Positions 51,536-60,671 are shown, numbered from the stretch's first letter. The stretch: 64,000 nt of DNA from Candidatus Omnitrophica bacterium UBA6210 (GCA_002421805.1 DISM01000006.1:222731-286730); one strand, 5' to 3'. Notes: a model not told the origin generated them from the letters alone. Made by a program: numbers and translations.

Positions 51536-53017
51536 GTGAAAAAGAAGGAAATACTGATCAATTTTGAACATCAGGAAAGGCGCGTGGCCATCCTTGAGGA
51601 TGGGAAGCTGGAGAATTATTTCGTAGAGCGCGCGCAGGACCGCACGATCCTTGGGAATATCTACAAGGGGCGTGTGGAGACGATCGTTCCATCCGTCGGA
51701 GCGGCGTTTGTCAATGTCGGCATGGAAAAGAACGGCTTTCTGTATTTGAACGACACGCTGGCCATGGCCATGGAGACGGAGGATATCGATCTGAAGGAGG
51801 GCGCCGCCCCCGTTAAGCGCCCGGAACACGTCCAGCTCAAGGAAGGACAGGAACTGCTTGTTCAGGTGACCAAGGAGCCTTTTGGGACCAAGGGGCCGCG
51901 GTTAACGACGCACATCAGTCTGCCGGGGCGGTATCTCGTCCTTATGCCGTTTGAACGTCATTTCGGAATTTCCAAAAAGGTGTCGGATGACGCTGAGAGG
52001 CATCGCCTGCGCGCGATCTTGGGCGCGTTGAAAGTCCCGGAGCATATGGGTGTCATCATGCGGACGGTCGCCTGGGGAGCCACGGATAAGGAGATCCAGC
52101 GCGATTTCCAGCTCCTCTTGCGTCTCTGGGACCGTATCGATAAGGCCGGCCACAAGCGTAACGCGCCGTTTTTGATCTACGAGGACTATGACCTGGCCTT
52201 GCGGATGCTGCGTGATTATTTTAACGAAGAGATCGATTCCATCTGGGTGGATTCCAAGGATGAGTTCAGGAGGGTCCTGCGTTTTGTCAGGTCTTATATG
52301 GCACGGTTGAGCAACGCCGTAAAATTCTACAGGGAGAATACGCCTCTCTTCGAGAAGAAGGGGATCGAGGGGGAGATAGAAAAACTATACGCCATCAAGG
52401 TTTTCCTGAAGAGCGGCGCTTATATCGTCATTGAACCGACGGAAGGCCTGACCGTTATCGATGTCAATTCAGGAAAATTCCGCAAAAAGAACATTTCGCA
52501 GGAACAGATGGCTTTTTCCGTGAATTGCGAATCCGCCAGGGAGATCGCCCGCCAGCTGAGGCTGCGCGATGTCGGCGGCATCATTGTTATCGATTTTATC
52601 GATATGATGGAAGAGAGGCACCGGCGCGACCTGATCAATGTGTTTAAGTCCGCGTTGTCCAGCGACCGCGCCAAGACAGACGTGCTCGGGATCTCCAAGC
52701 TGGGCCTGATCCAGATGACGCGCGAGCGCACCCACAGGACGCTGGAAAGCATCTCCTATAAGGATTGCCCCTATTGCCAGGGGAAGGGGAAGGTCAAATC
52801 TGCGTTTTCCATCGCGCTGACAGCTCTCAGGGAGCTCAAGACGTATATCCTGAAGAACAAGGCCAGGAAGGCCACGATCGAGGTCCATCCGGATGTTGCA
52901 GCAAGCCTCAATAACGAGAATTTCCAGGCTTTGCGCAGTCTCTGCCGCCGTTTCGGCGTGAGGACCGATGTCAAGGCCAGCGCCGATTTTCATATCGAAA
53001 AGGTCGTGATAAGCTAA
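51536..53017 (+). CDS. rng: ribonuclease G/E family endoribonuclease
   Basis: 493 residues: N-terminal S1-embedded RNase H-like region (ERTILGN-type DRTILGNIYKGRVETIVPSVGAAFVNVG), catalytic aspartates in IVIDFIDMMEERHRRD and the zinc-link pair CPYC. It lacks the long C-terminal scaffold of RNase E, so RNase G is preferred. It cuts single-stranded RNA in 16S rRNA maturation and mRNA decay. GTG 51536 follows TAGGAGG by six bases; the longer upstream frame overlaps another gene. Confidence 0.95.
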   Translation: MKKKEILINFEHQERRVAILEDGKLENYFVERAQDRTILGNIYKGRVETIVPSVGAAFVNVGMEKNGFLYLNDTLAMAMETEDIDLKEGAAPVKRPEHVQLKEGQELLVQVTKEPFGTKGPRLTTHISLPGRYLVLMPFERHFGISKKVSDDAERHRLRAILGALKVPEHMGVIMRTVAWGATDKEIQRDFQLLLRLWDRIDKAGHKRNAPFLIYEDYDLALRMLRDYFNEEIDSIWVDSKDEFRRVLRFVRSYMARLSNAVKFYRENTPLFEKKGIEGEIEKLYAIKVFLKSGAYIVIEPTEGLTVIDVNSGKFRKKNISQEQMAFSVNCESAREIARQLRLRDVGGIIVIDFIDMMEERHRRDLINVFKSALSSDRAKTDVLGISKLGLIQMTRERTHRTLESISYKDCPYCQGKGKVKSAFSIALTALRELKTYILKNKARKATIEVHPDVAASLNNENFQALRSLCRRFGVRTDVKASADFHIEKVVIS

Positions 53018-53142
53018 AAACGCTAATTCACATTGATCGAATGCTAATTTTCGCGGATAGAAGCAATGGAGTAATCAGCGATCATTGGTGTTGTTTGATT
53101 ATAATAGCAGTATTAGCGGTCATTCGCGTTTCTAAGTAAATA
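53018..53142. other. gap after rng with GCTAAT-type inverted motifs
   Basis: CGCTAATTCAC and GAATGCTAATTTTCGCG on the left face ATTAGCGGTCATTCGCG on the right, which is their approximate reverse complement. This looks like another, looser member of the inverted short-repeat group. No gene is seen. Confidence 0.45.
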
Positions 53143-53171
53143 TTGACGAATCCGCTCCCGGTGTGTTATAT
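53143..53171 (+). promoter_or_regulatory. rplU promoter
   Basis: TTGACG (53143-53148), 17-base spacer, TTATAT (53166-53171). The leader is about 125 bases and holds a GCTTTT/AAAAGC hairpin and a 7-bp repeat. Confidence 0.65.
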
Positions 53172-53247
53172 TACTCGTCTTTCAGGGCTTTCTTTAAGGC
53201 TTTTTTACAACAAAAGCTCTTGGGGATATTGAACTTCTGTCAAACCG

Positions 53248-53289
53248 TCAGTATTTTACTGACTACTATCTACTAACTACTGACTACTT
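53248..53289 (+). repeat. 7-bp-period tandem repeat in the rplU leader
   Basis: Six units of consensus ACTACTR (variants TCTACTA, TTTACTG) at exact 7-base spacing end 14 bases before the rplU ATG; AAAAGGGGTGG after them serves as the ribosome site. Confidence 0.8.
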
Positions 53290-53303
53290 AAAAGGGGTGG
53301 GTT

Positions 53304-53612
53304 ATGTACGCAGTGATACAGACAGGCGGCAAGCAGTATAAGGTGAGCGCGGGCGATGTGCTGGCAGTAGAATGCATCGATAATAAGAAAGATGTGACTT
53401 TTCATCAGGTGCTTTTGATCTGCGATGGCGAGAAGGTGGCTGTCGGACAGCCGTATCTCAAAGGGGCCAAGGTGACGGCTGAGGTCATGGGTGACATTCG
53501 CGGGCCGAAGCTTATTTCTTTCAGGTATAGGCGACGCAAGAGTTCGCGCCGTTTGCACGGGCACAGACAGGACCTGACTCAGGTAAAGATCAAGGATATT
53601 TCCGCTTCCTGA
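53304..53612 (+). CDS. rplU: 50S ribosomal protein L21
   Basis: 102 residues beginning MYAVIQTGGKQYKVSAGD, with the basic C-terminus RYRRRKSSRRLHGHRQDLTQVKI that contacts 23S rRNA. In nearly all bacteria rpmA (L27) follows; here only 41 non-coding bases lead to obgE and no L27 frame is present. A strong promoter and leader precede it. Confidence 0.97.
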   Translation: MYAVIQTGGKQYKVSAGDVLAVECIDNKKDVTFHQVLLICDGEKVAVGQPYLKGAKVTAEVMGDIRGPKLISFRYRRRKSSRRLHGHRQDLTQVKIKDISAS

Positions 53613-53653
53613 TCGGCATATGCGGCCTAAGACGGCCGGCAGGATATTATTTC

Positions 53654-54628
53654 ATGTTTATTGATACAGCCAAGATCCATGTCAAAGCCGGCGACGGAGG
53701 CAAAGGTTGCCAGAGTTATTTCCGGGACACCAGGGTTGAGCACGGCAAACCTAACGGCGGGGATGGCGGGGATGGCGGCGATGTGGTCTTGAGGGCTGAC
53801 AAGAGCATTTACACGCTTTTGGATTTTCAATACCAGAGGCATTTCAAGGCGCAAAGCGGGAAACACGGCTCCAGCAGTGACAAGGCCGGGGCCAGAGGAG
53901 ACGACTGCCTGGTCCGTGTGCCCCTGGGGACCGTCGTTACGGACCTGGATACGGATTGCCTGATCCGCGATTTGGACCATGACGGCATTGAGATCGTCGT
54001 TGCGCGTGGCGGCCGCGGCGGCCGCGGGAACAGCCGTGGGCATGATGCCGAAACAGGGCAGGCCGGCGAAGAGAAGAATATCGGTTTTAACCTGAAATTG
54101 ATCGCCGATGTCGGCATCGTCGGTTTTCCTAACGCCGGAAAATCGACTTTGATCTCAAAGATTTCGAACGCGACCCCGAAGATCGCGAGTTATCCTTTTA
54201 CCACCAAGGCCCCGACGCTGGGCGTCGTGAAGCTGGAGGACCGCGATGAAGACTTCATCGTGGCGGATATCCCGGGGTTGATCGAGGGAGCCCATAAGGG
54301 AAAAGGGTTGGGCGACAGGTTTCTGAAACACGTGGAGAGGACAAAGATCCTTGTCCACCTGATCGACATGGCCGGCGTGGATGGCCGCGACCCCTGTGAA
54401 GATTTTCGCATCATCAACGAAGAACTGGATGCGTTTTCCGAGGAACTCGCAGACAAGAAGCAGATTATCGTCGCCAACAAGATGGATCTTGAGGCGGCGG
54501 GGACGCATCTGAAGGCTTTTCGGGCCCGTTACCGCAAAAAGATCATTGCTGTGTCCGCTTTGCAGGGCGAGGGCCTAAAGGAGCTCCTTGAAGAAATCAG
54601 CAAGCACCTCTCAAAAAATCGTTATTAA
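53654..54628 (+). CDS. obgE: GTPase Obg/CgtA
   Basis: 324 residues: glycine-rich OBG domain (GGDGGDGGDVVLRAD, GGRGGRGN) and a GTPase domain with GFPNAGKSTL (G1), DIPGLIEG (G3) and NKMD (G4). The C-terminal OCT domain of some relatives is missing. Obg acts in 50S assembly and stress control. proB starts inside its 3' end. Confidence 0.96.
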   Translation: MFIDTAKIHVKAGDGGKGCQSYFRDTRVEHGKPNGGDGGDGGDVVLRADKSIYTLLDFQYQRHFKAQSGKHGSSSDKAGARGDDCLVRVPLGTVVTDLDTDCLIRDLDHDGIEIVVARGGRGGRGNSRGHDAETGQAGEEKNIGFNLKLIADVGIVGFPNAGKSTLISKISNATPKIASYPFTTKAPTLGVVKLEDRDEDFIVADIPGLIEGAHKGKGLGDRFLKHVERTKILVHLIDMAGVDGRDPCEDFRIINEELDAFSEELADKKQIIVANKMDLEAAGTHLKAFRARYRKKIIAVSALQGEGLKELLEEISKHLSKNRY

Positions 54629-55679
54629 GATCGGTTCCAGCCTTCTGACGGGGGGCCGGACGACGATCGTTGCCGAGAACCTGGAACGGCTCGTCCGTCT
54701 CATCGCGGGATGCTATCGCGACGGCCGCAAAGTGATCCTCGTGACATCGGGGGCCGTGGCCAGCGGACTTGAAGTTTTGGGGTTCAAAAAAAGGCCGGCC
54801 GTCCTGGCCGAGCTTCAGGCAGCCGCAGCCGCAGGACAGAATATCCTCATGCAGGCTTACGCTTCGGAGTTTGCCAAGCACGACCTGAAGTGCGCGCAGA
54901 TCCTGATCACGCGGGAAGATTTTCACGACCGCCAGCGTTACCTGAACGCCCGCAGCACGATCAATACCCTCTTGCATCACGGCGTCATCCCGGTCATCAA
55001 TGAGAACGATGCGATTTCGACCGAAGAGATCAAGTTCGGCGATAACGATACGCTTTCAGCCAGGGTCGCGGCAGCTGTGGAGGCCGGCGGCCTTTTGATC
55101 CTTTCCGATATCGATGGTTTGTTCGGGAGCTTCGACAGCAAAAGCGGTGTGGGCAAGGACCTTTTGGGCGAGATTGCGGCCATCACGCCCGACATCGAAC
55201 GCCTCGCCTGCGGCACCGACAAAATAGGCTGTGTGGGAGGCATGTCGACCAAGATCGCGGCGGCGCGCATCGCGACGAACGCCGGCGTTCCCGTGCTTCT
55301 GGCCAACGGCCTCAAGAGTTCTTTAAAGATCGCTTTTTCATCTTCCGAAGAGCACGACGGGACGCTTTTTTCCGTCGGGGCATGTATCGGCAGCAAAAGG
55401 CACTGGATCGGTTTTGAGGCCGAGGTCCACGGCAGGGTCATCGTTGATGATGGGGCCAAGGCGGCCTTGACGGCCAAGGGACGCAGTTTGCTCGCGCCGG
55501 GCGTCAAGGGCGTCGAGGGAGATTTCAAGGCCGGTCAGGTGGTTGATGTCTGCGATCTTAAAGGGTTTTGTTTCGCGAGGGGCAAAGTGAATTTCTCGTC
55601 GAAAGAATTAGGCGATATGAAACAGAAAAAGGCAAAGAAAGAGGTCGTTCACAGGGACGATCTCGCCATCCTGGATTAG
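54588..55679 (+). CDS. proB: glutamate 5-kinase
   Basis: First step of proline synthesis. 363 residues: amino-acid kinase domain (KIGSSLLTGG, VTSGAVASGLEVLG, NENDAISTEEIKFGDNDTLSA) and a C-terminal PUA domain. TTG 54588 was chosen because AAAGGAG lies four bases upstream, within obgE; the overlap is 41 bases. No in-frame ATG lies close to the conserved start. proA follows after two bases. Confidence 0.94.
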   Translation: MKKSASTSQKIVIKIGSSLLTGGRTTIVAENLERLVRLIAGCYRDGRKVILVTSGAVASGLEVLGFKKRPAVLAELQAAAAAGQNILMQAYASEFAKHDLKCAQILITREDFHDRQRYLNARSTINTLLHHGVIPVINENDAISTEEIKFGDNDTLSARVAAAVEAGGLLILSDIDGLFGSFDSKSGVGKDLLGEIAAITPDIERLACGTDKIGCVGGMSTKIAAARIATNAGVPVLLANGLKSSLKIAFSSSEEHDGTLFSVGACIGSKRHWIGFEAEVHGRVIVDDGAKAALTAKGRSLLAPGVKGVEGDFKAGQVVDVCDLKGFCFARGKVNFSSKELGDMKQKKAKKEVVHRDDLAILD

Positions 55680-55681
55680 CG

Positions 55682-56965
55682 ATGAAGAAAACGAAAAAGA
55701 CAAAGGGTTCGGCGCTTGGGAAAAGCTTGGCAAAGATGGCGCAGCGTGTCCGGGAGGCCTCGAGAGTCCTGGCTTCTTTGAGCGCCAAGAAGAAAAATGA
55801 GGTTTTGTGCGCTATGGGGTCGGCGCTCCTGGAGCATATGGGGTTGGTCCTTGAGGCGAACAGGAAAGACGTCGCGCGTGCTCTTAAGAAAGGTTTGCCC
55901 GAGGCCTTCATTGAACGCTTGACGCTTGATGAAAAGCGCATCGGTGAAATGGCGGAATCCATGGGCGAGGTTTCCAGGCTCGATGACCCTGTGGGGGCCG
56001 AGATCAAAACATGGAGCCGGCCGAACGGCCTTTTGATTTCCAAGGTCCGCGTCCCTATCGGCGTTATCCTTGTGATCTACGAATCGCGGCCGAACGTGAC
56101 ATCGGATTGCATAGGGCTGTGTTTTAAATCCGGCAATGCCGTGATCCTGAGAGGCGGCAGCCATGCGATCGAGTCGAATACGGCCATTTTCGGGATCTTG
56201 CAAAAGGTCATCGAACGTGAGGGTGTTCCTGCAGATGTGGTTAGTTTCGTCAAGACCACGGACCGCAGGGCCGTCGATATGCTTTTGCAGATGGACCAAC
56301 AGATCGACCTCGTCATGCCCCGTGGCGGCGAAGCCCTTATCCGGGAGGTCAGGGACAAATCGAAGATCCCTGTCATCAAGCATTACAAGGGTGTCTGCCA
56401 TATATTTGTGGATGCCGGCGCCGATGCGGCCATGGCCCAAAAGATCGTTTTAAATGCCAAGGTCCAGCGGCCGGCCGTGTGTAACGCCGTCGAGACCCTC
56501 CTGGTGCATCAGGATATCGCCGCAGGTTTCCTGCCTGTGATGGTGGAAGCGCTCCAGGCAGCGGGCGTCGAAGTGAGAGGATGCCGCCAGACGCGCCGGA
56601 TCGTCCCTCAAGTTGTCCGCGCGACGCAGGAGGATTGGTATACCGAATATCTTGACCTGATCCTTTCGGTTAAGGTGGTCAAGGATGTCCGGCAGGCCAT
56701 CGACCACATCAACCACTACGGTTCTTCCCATTCCGATGCTATCGTCACGCAGAATCAGGAGAACGCGGAGCTCTTTTTGAAAGACGTGGACTCCGCCTGT
56801 GTTTATGTTAACGCGTCTACCCGCTTTACGGATGGTTACCAGTTCGGCCTGGGTGCGGAGATCGGGATCTCGACAGACCGCTTGCATGCCCGCGGGCCGA
56901 TGGGCCTTGAGGAACTGACGACCTATAAGTACGTGATTCGGGGAAGCGGACAGATAAGGGAATAA
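55682..56965 (+). CDS. proA: glutamate-5-semialdehyde dehydrogenase (gamma-glutamyl phosphate reductase)
   Basis: Second step of proline synthesis, 427 residues. VPIGVILVIYESRPNVTSD, GNAVILRGGSHAIESN and the catalytic cysteine in RPAVCNAVETLLVH are all present. ATG 55682 sits two bases after proB; the longer frame lies inside proB. Together with proC at 21197, the proline pathway is complete. Confidence 0.96.
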   Translation: MKKTKKTKGSALGKSLAKMAQRVREASRVLASLSAKKKNEVLCAMGSALLEHMGLVLEANRKDVARALKKGLPEAFIERLTLDEKRIGEMAESMGEVSRLDDPVGAEIKTWSRPNGLLISKVRVPIGVILVIYESRPNVTSDCIGLCFKSGNAVILRGGSHAIESNTAIFGILQKVIEREGVPADVVSFVKTTDRRAVDMLLQMDQQIDLVMPRGGEALIREVRDKSKIPVIKHYKGVCHIFVDAGADAAMAQKIVLNAKVQRPAVCNAVETLLVHQDIAAGFLPVMVEALQAAGVEVRGCRQTRRIVPQVVRATQEDWYTEYLDLILSVKVVKDVRQAIDHINHYGSSHSDAIVTQNQENAELFLKDVDSACVYVNASTRFTDGYQFGLGAEIGISTDRLHARGPMGLEELTTYKYVIRGSGQIRE

Positions 56966-56969
56966 TTAG

Positions 56970-57052
56970 TTCGTTGAGTTTATAGAGTTTATTGTGTTCG
57001 TAGGGTTAAAACAATAACTCAACAAACTCGACAAACACAATGAGCTCAATGA
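56970..57052. repeat. inverted pair of 9-bp-period repeats before and into nadD
   Basis: Left arm 56970-57005: four 9-base units like TTCGTTGAG and TTTATAGAG. Right arm 57017-57052: four 9-base units like ACTCAACAA and GCTCAATGA, the reverse complement. The two possible nadD start codons lie in the right arm, so a hairpin of the arms would hide them. Confidence 0.8.
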
Positions 57053-57621
57053 AATCAAAAATTGGCATTCTTGGCGGCACCTTTAATCCGGTTCACTTTG
57101 GGCACTTGATTCTTGCGGAACAGGTGAGGGGGCAGCTGGGGCTCGACAGGGTGATCTTTGTGCCGGCGTTTACGCCGCCGCATAAAAGCAACCGCGAGGT
57201 GATCCCGGCGAAGCACCGTTTTGAGATGCTCAAGCTGGCCGCGGGAAATAATAAGGATTTTTCCGTTTCCGATATCGAGATCCGCCGTAAAGGCAAGTCT
57301 TACACGGTGGACACGCTGCGGCAGATCAAGAAGCGGTATCCGCACGCCGAGCTCTTTTTTATCTGCGGTTCGGACCTGGTTTCGGAGATCCCGAGCTGGA
57401 AAAATGTCGACGAGATATATGCGCTGGCTTCTTTTGTCCTGGCCAGGCGGCCGGGATACGGAAGGCGTCTGAGCGGCCGGCCTTTTATCAAGATCAGCGT
57501 CGCGCAGGTGGACATCTCTTCTTCTTTGATACGCAGGCTCAGACGCGAGGGGCTTTCGATCCGGTATCTGACGCCGAACAACGTGGTGAAATATATCGAG
57601 AGGCACAGGCTCTACCAATGA
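57040..57621 (+). CDS. nadD: nicotinate-nucleotide adenylyltransferase
   Basis: Adenylates nicotinate mononucleotide in NAD synthesis. GILGGTFNPVHFGHL is the nucleotidyltransferase motif; FVPAFTPPHKS and ISSSLIRRLRREGLSIRYLTPNNVVKYI complete the site; 193 residues. ATG 57040 and ATG 57049 are both possible and neither has a Shine-Dalgarno sequence; both lie in repeat units. The position after proA is common. No rsfS follows, unlike in many genomes. Confidence 0.94.
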   Translation: MSSMKSKIGILGGTFNPVHFGHLILAEQVRGQLGLDRVIFVPAFTPPHKSNREVIPAKHRFEMLKLAAGNNKDFSVSDIEIRRKGKSYTVDTLRQIKKRYPHAELFFICGSDLVSEIPSWKNVDEIYALASFVLARRPGYGRRLSGRPFIKISVAQVDISSSLIRRLRREGLSIRYLTPNNVVKYIERHRLYQ

Positions 57622-58280
57622 AGATCAAGGTTGGACCGTCCATATTGGCTGCAGATTTTGCGAATCTTTCGCAGGAGGTCAAGCGCGCCGGGGAAGCGGG
57701 CGCCGATTTTCTGCACGTGGATGTCATGGACGGGCATTTCGTCCCCAACATCACTATCGGCCCCGGGGTCGTCGCCGCCTTGCGCAAAACGACGGACCTG
57801 CCGATCCATTCCCATTTGATGATCGAGAGCCCGGAGGATTATCTTGTGCCTTTCGCCAAGAGCGGTTCCGACATCATCAGTTTCCATATCGAGGCGCTGG
57901 GCAAATCGAGGCATGCGCGTCTCAAGAAAGCCCACGCCATCATCCAGGATTTGAAGAAGCTCAAGGTCCGTCCGGCCGTGGCCCTGAATCCGTCGACGCC
58001 CTTGGCGGATATCAAGGACCTTTTGGACAAACTGGACTGGGTGTTGGTGATGAGCGTCAACCCGGGTTTCGGCGGCCAGGAGTTTATCCCGGCTGTTTTG
58101 CCCAAGATTTTTGAGTTGAGGCAGACCTTTGCCGGTGACATTGAGGTGGACGGCGGCATCAATGAGGAGACGGCCCGCGAGGTTGTGCGCAGCGGCGCGA
58201 ATCTTCTCGCCGCCGGGACATACCTATTCAAAGCTCATAACATGGAAGACGCCATAAGGAGATTGAAGAATGACGAATAA
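57618..58280 (+). CDS. rpe: ribulose-phosphate 3-epimerase
   Basis: TIM-barrel enzyme of the pentose phosphate pathway, 220 residues. VGPSILAADFANL, LHVDVMDGHFVPNITIGP and MSVNPGFGGQEFIP carry the metal and catalytic residues, and EVDGGINEETA closes the site. Overlaps nadD as ATGA and the next gene by 11 bases. Confidence 0.96.
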   Translation: MKIKVGPSILAADFANLSQEVKRAGEAGADFLHVDVMDGHFVPNITIGPGVVAALRKTTDLPIHSHLMIESPEDYLVPFAKSGSDIISFHIEALGKSRHARLKKAHAIIQDLKKLKVRPAVALNPSTPLADIKDLLDKLDWVLVMSVNPGFGGQEFIPAVLPKIFELRQTFAGDIEVDGGINEETAREVVRSGANLLAAGTYLFKAHNMEDAIRRLKNDE

Positions 58281-59727
58281 TGCGGTACAGAAACATTTCA
58301 GGGCGATCAAGTTTGGAACAGACGGCTGGAGGGCTGTTATCGCCGACGATTTCACGTTCGTGAATCTGCGCAAGGTAGCGCAGGCAACGGCGTGTTATCT
58401 CAAAAATGATTTTCCCAAGCCCAGGGGAGGAAAGGTGCGCGTCTGCGTGGGGTATGACACACGTTTTCTCTCGGCGAAATTTGCGCAGGCGGTTGCGGAG
58501 GTTTTCGCCGCCAACGATATCGAGGCCGTGCTTTCCGACAGGGCCGTGCCGACTCCGGCGTTGAGTTTTGCGGTCAAGAATAGGAGATTGGACCTTGGCA
58601 TCATGATCACGGCGAGCCATAATCCGCCGGAATTCAACGGATACAAGATCAAGAACGCGCAGGGAGGGGCGGCCGACGTGACAGTGACCCGCCGGGTCGA
58701 GTCTTTGATCGGGCAGGCGGAAAGCAAGACGAAAAAGCTCGACCGGGCCGTTGCGGACGGCTCGATCAGGGTTGCGGATATTTCAAAGGAGTATGTTTCC
58801 TTTTTGCGTTCTTATATCGACCAGAAGGCGTTTAAAAAGGCCACATTCAGGGTATTGATGGATGCGATGTACGGCAGCGGTAACAGCTACATTGCAGACG
58901 TTCTCAAAGGGAGTTCTGTCCGTCTTGAACTGATGCGCAATGAAGTGAATCCGTGGTTTGAGGGCCGGGGGCCGGAGCCCGTGGAAGATAACGTCCAGAA
59001 GATCATCCGGCGCATGAAGGAGGGCAAGCATGACATCGGCCTGATCCTTGACGGCGATGCGGACCGCATCGCAGCCGTGGATTCCAGGGGCGAGTATATT
59101 CCTCCCCAGAAGATCCTGGGGCTTTTGGCTCTGCATTTGCATCAGGACAAGGGTTGGGACGGAGATATCGTCACGACCATCGCGGGGACGACGATGCTTG
59201 AGCATATCGCTCGCGACCTTGGGGTTGAGCTCCATGAAACGCCGGTCGGGTTCAAGTATATTTCCAACCTGATGGAAACCAAGAATATCCTTGTGGGCGG
59301 CGAAGAGGCCGGCGGCATGGGGTTAAAGAACTATATCCCGGAGCGCGACGGCACGCTGGCGGGCTTGATGCTCGTCGAGATGATGATCCACCGCAAAAAG
59401 AAGATCGCCCAGATCCTTCGGGAGATGGAAAGGAAATACGGCCGTTATTACTACCTGCGCAGCGACATGAAGCTGAAATCGAGGCATTATTCCCTGGATA
59501 TGAAGTCGCTCTGCGTGGATTCGCTCCTGGGCGAGAAGGTCGTCAAGGTCAAGGATTACGACGGGACAAAGCTGATCTGCGAGGATGAGAGCTGGCTGAT
59601 GTTCCGGGCTTCCGGCACCGAACCCAAGATGCGCGTTTATTCGGAGGCCAAAAGCTATGCCAGGGCCAAAGACCTTATCACGCTCGGCAATGAGATGGTG
59701 AAGGCGAAGATCCATTACACGGCTTGA
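58270..59727 (+). CDS. phosphoglucomutase/phosphomannomutase family protein
   Basis: 485-residue alpha-D-phosphohexomutase. The phosphoserine loop is MITASHNPPEFNGYKIK, the metal loop DGDADRIAAVD, the sugar-binding loop GGEEAGGMGL and the phosphate loop FRASGTEPKMRV. The loops resemble phosphogluco-/phosphomannomutases more than GlmM, whose phosphate loop is usually RPSGTEP. It may supply sugar-1-phosphates for envelope glycans. Confidence 0.9.
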   Translation: MTNNAVQKHFRAIKFGTDGWRAVIADDFTFVNLRKVAQATACYLKNDFPKPRGGKVRVCVGYDTRFLSAKFAQAVAEVFAANDIEAVLSDRAVPTPALSFAVKNRRLDLGIMITASHNPPEFNGYKIKNAQGGAADVTVTRRVESLIGQAESKTKKLDRAVADGSIRVADISKEYVSFLRSYIDQKAFKKATFRVLMDAMYGSGNSYIADVLKGSSVRLELMRNEVNPWFEGRGPEPVEDNVQKIIRRMKEGKHDIGLILDGDADRIAAVDSRGEYIPPQKILGLLALHLHQDKGWDGDIVTTIAGTTMLEHIARDLGVELHETPVGFKYISNLMETKNILVGGEEAGGMGLKNYIPERDGTLAGLMLVEMMIHRKKKIAQILREMERKYGRYYYLRSDMKLKSRHYSLDMKSLCVDSLLGEKVVKVKDYDGTKLICEDESWLMFRASGTEPKMRVYSEAKSYARAKDLITLGNEMVKAKIHYTA

Positions 59728-59797
59728 AGCGGTCGCCTGTTTTTTCTCCGCAGTCCTTAAGCACGCCGATATCCCTGAAGAGAGCAGACTGTCGATC

Positions 59798-60415
59798 ATG
59801 ATCTATTTTTTAGGCCGATTCTTATTTTTTTGCGTCTTTAAATTATTTTTCCGTTTCAGGACCTTCGGGCGGAAGAATATTCCCGTCAGCGGCGGTTTTT
59901 TGTTGGCCTGCAACCATGTCAGTTATCTCGACCCTATCGTGTTCGGTTGCGCCTGTCCAAGATTTCTGAGTTTCATGGCCAGGGATACCTTGTTTAAAGG
60001 CAGGTATTTCGGCTGGTTGCTGATGCGTGTGCGCGCTTTTCCTTTGAGGCGCAACGCCGCCGATTTCGGGGCCATGAAAGAGGCCCTGAGACGCCTGCGG
60101 CGGGGGGAGGGTCTCTTGCTGTTTCCCGAAGGGACGCGGACCGTGGGCGGCAAGCTGGGCCGGGGGCGAGCAGGCGTAGGCTTCCTGGCGCGCAAAAGCG
60201 GGGTTCCGGTCGTTCCGGCTTTTGTCCGGGGGACAGACATTGCTCTGTCCAAGGCGGACAAAAAGCTCAGACGTGCGTCGATCACGGTTTGGTTCGGAGA
60301 GCCGCTGACGATATCCGCCGCCTCTGGCGAGTCCGATGAAGAGTTCGCCGGCCGGGTCATGGACCGGGTCATGGGCCTTAAGGCGGCTGCCGAAGCCGGC
60401 ACCCAAACATTTTAA
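59798..60415 (+). CDS. plsC: 1-acyl-sn-glycerol-3-phosphate acyltransferase (PlsC-like)
   Basis: 205 residues with an N-terminal membrane segment and the acyltransferase blocks NHVSYLDP (NHX4D), FPLRRNAADF and FPEGTR. It makes phosphatidic acid from lysophosphatidic acid at the inner membrane. plsC next to rpsA is frequent, though cmk, which often comes first, is absent here. No lipid A acyltransferase features are seen. Confidence 0.9.
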   Translation: MIYFLGRFLFFCVFKLFFRFRTFGRKNIPVSGGFLLACNHVSYLDPIVFGCACPRFLSFMARDTLFKGRYFGWLLMRVRAFPLRRNAADFGAMKEALRRLRRGEGLLLFPEGTRTVGGKLGRGRAGVGFLARKSGVPVVPAFVRGTDIALSKADKKLRRASITVWFGEPLTISAASGESDEEFAGRVMDRVMGLKAAAEAGTQTF

Positions 60416-60416
60416 C

Positions 60417-60444
60417 TTGACAAATCACTGTTTTTAAGGATAAT
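60417..60444 (+). promoter_or_regulatory. rpsA promoter
   Basis: TTGACA (60417-60422), 16-base spacer, GATAAT (60439-60444). It begins one base after the plsC stop and would give a leader of about 220 bases. Confidence 0.65.
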
Positions 60445-60516
60445 TGTTCTCTACGCTTGGCGCCTAAGTATTTTTGTTCCAGGCTTTATCACGCATCCAT
60501 GATGTTAGGCTTGCCG

Positions 60517-60599
60517 TGCGGCTTATCCGCAAGGCAGATGCTTCACGGATCGCACGCCTGCTTGTCTGGCCTTTGGCCGAGACAAGCGAGCGGGCAGGC
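60517..60599 (+). promoter_or_regulatory. structured rpsA 5' leader
   Basis: A small hairpin TGCGG/CCGCA (60517-60531) is followed by a strong one: GCTTGTCTGGCC and GGCCGAGACAAGC (60560-60587) with a TTT loop and one bulge, extended by GCCTGC/GCAGGC (60556-60561 with 60594-60599). It could mediate S1 autoregulation, as is known for other rpsA leaders. No known Rfam family was recognised. Confidence 0.6.
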
Positions 60600-60671
60600 C
60601 GCGGGGCTCCAAATCGCAAATAGACGCGTGAACATGCGCGCTATTAATAGACCATAAAGGGGGAATTTTTT

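Noticed and set aside
58270..59727. Calling the phosphohexomutase glmM
   Set aside because: Its phosphate loop RASGTEP and length fit phosphogluco-/phosphomannomutases better than GlmM, despite the peptidoglycan context of the window.
60457..60657. 66-codon open frame before rpsA
   Set aside because: It lies over the strong rpsA leader hairpin, has no family-like sequence or ribosome site, and its codons follow the hairpin symmetry.
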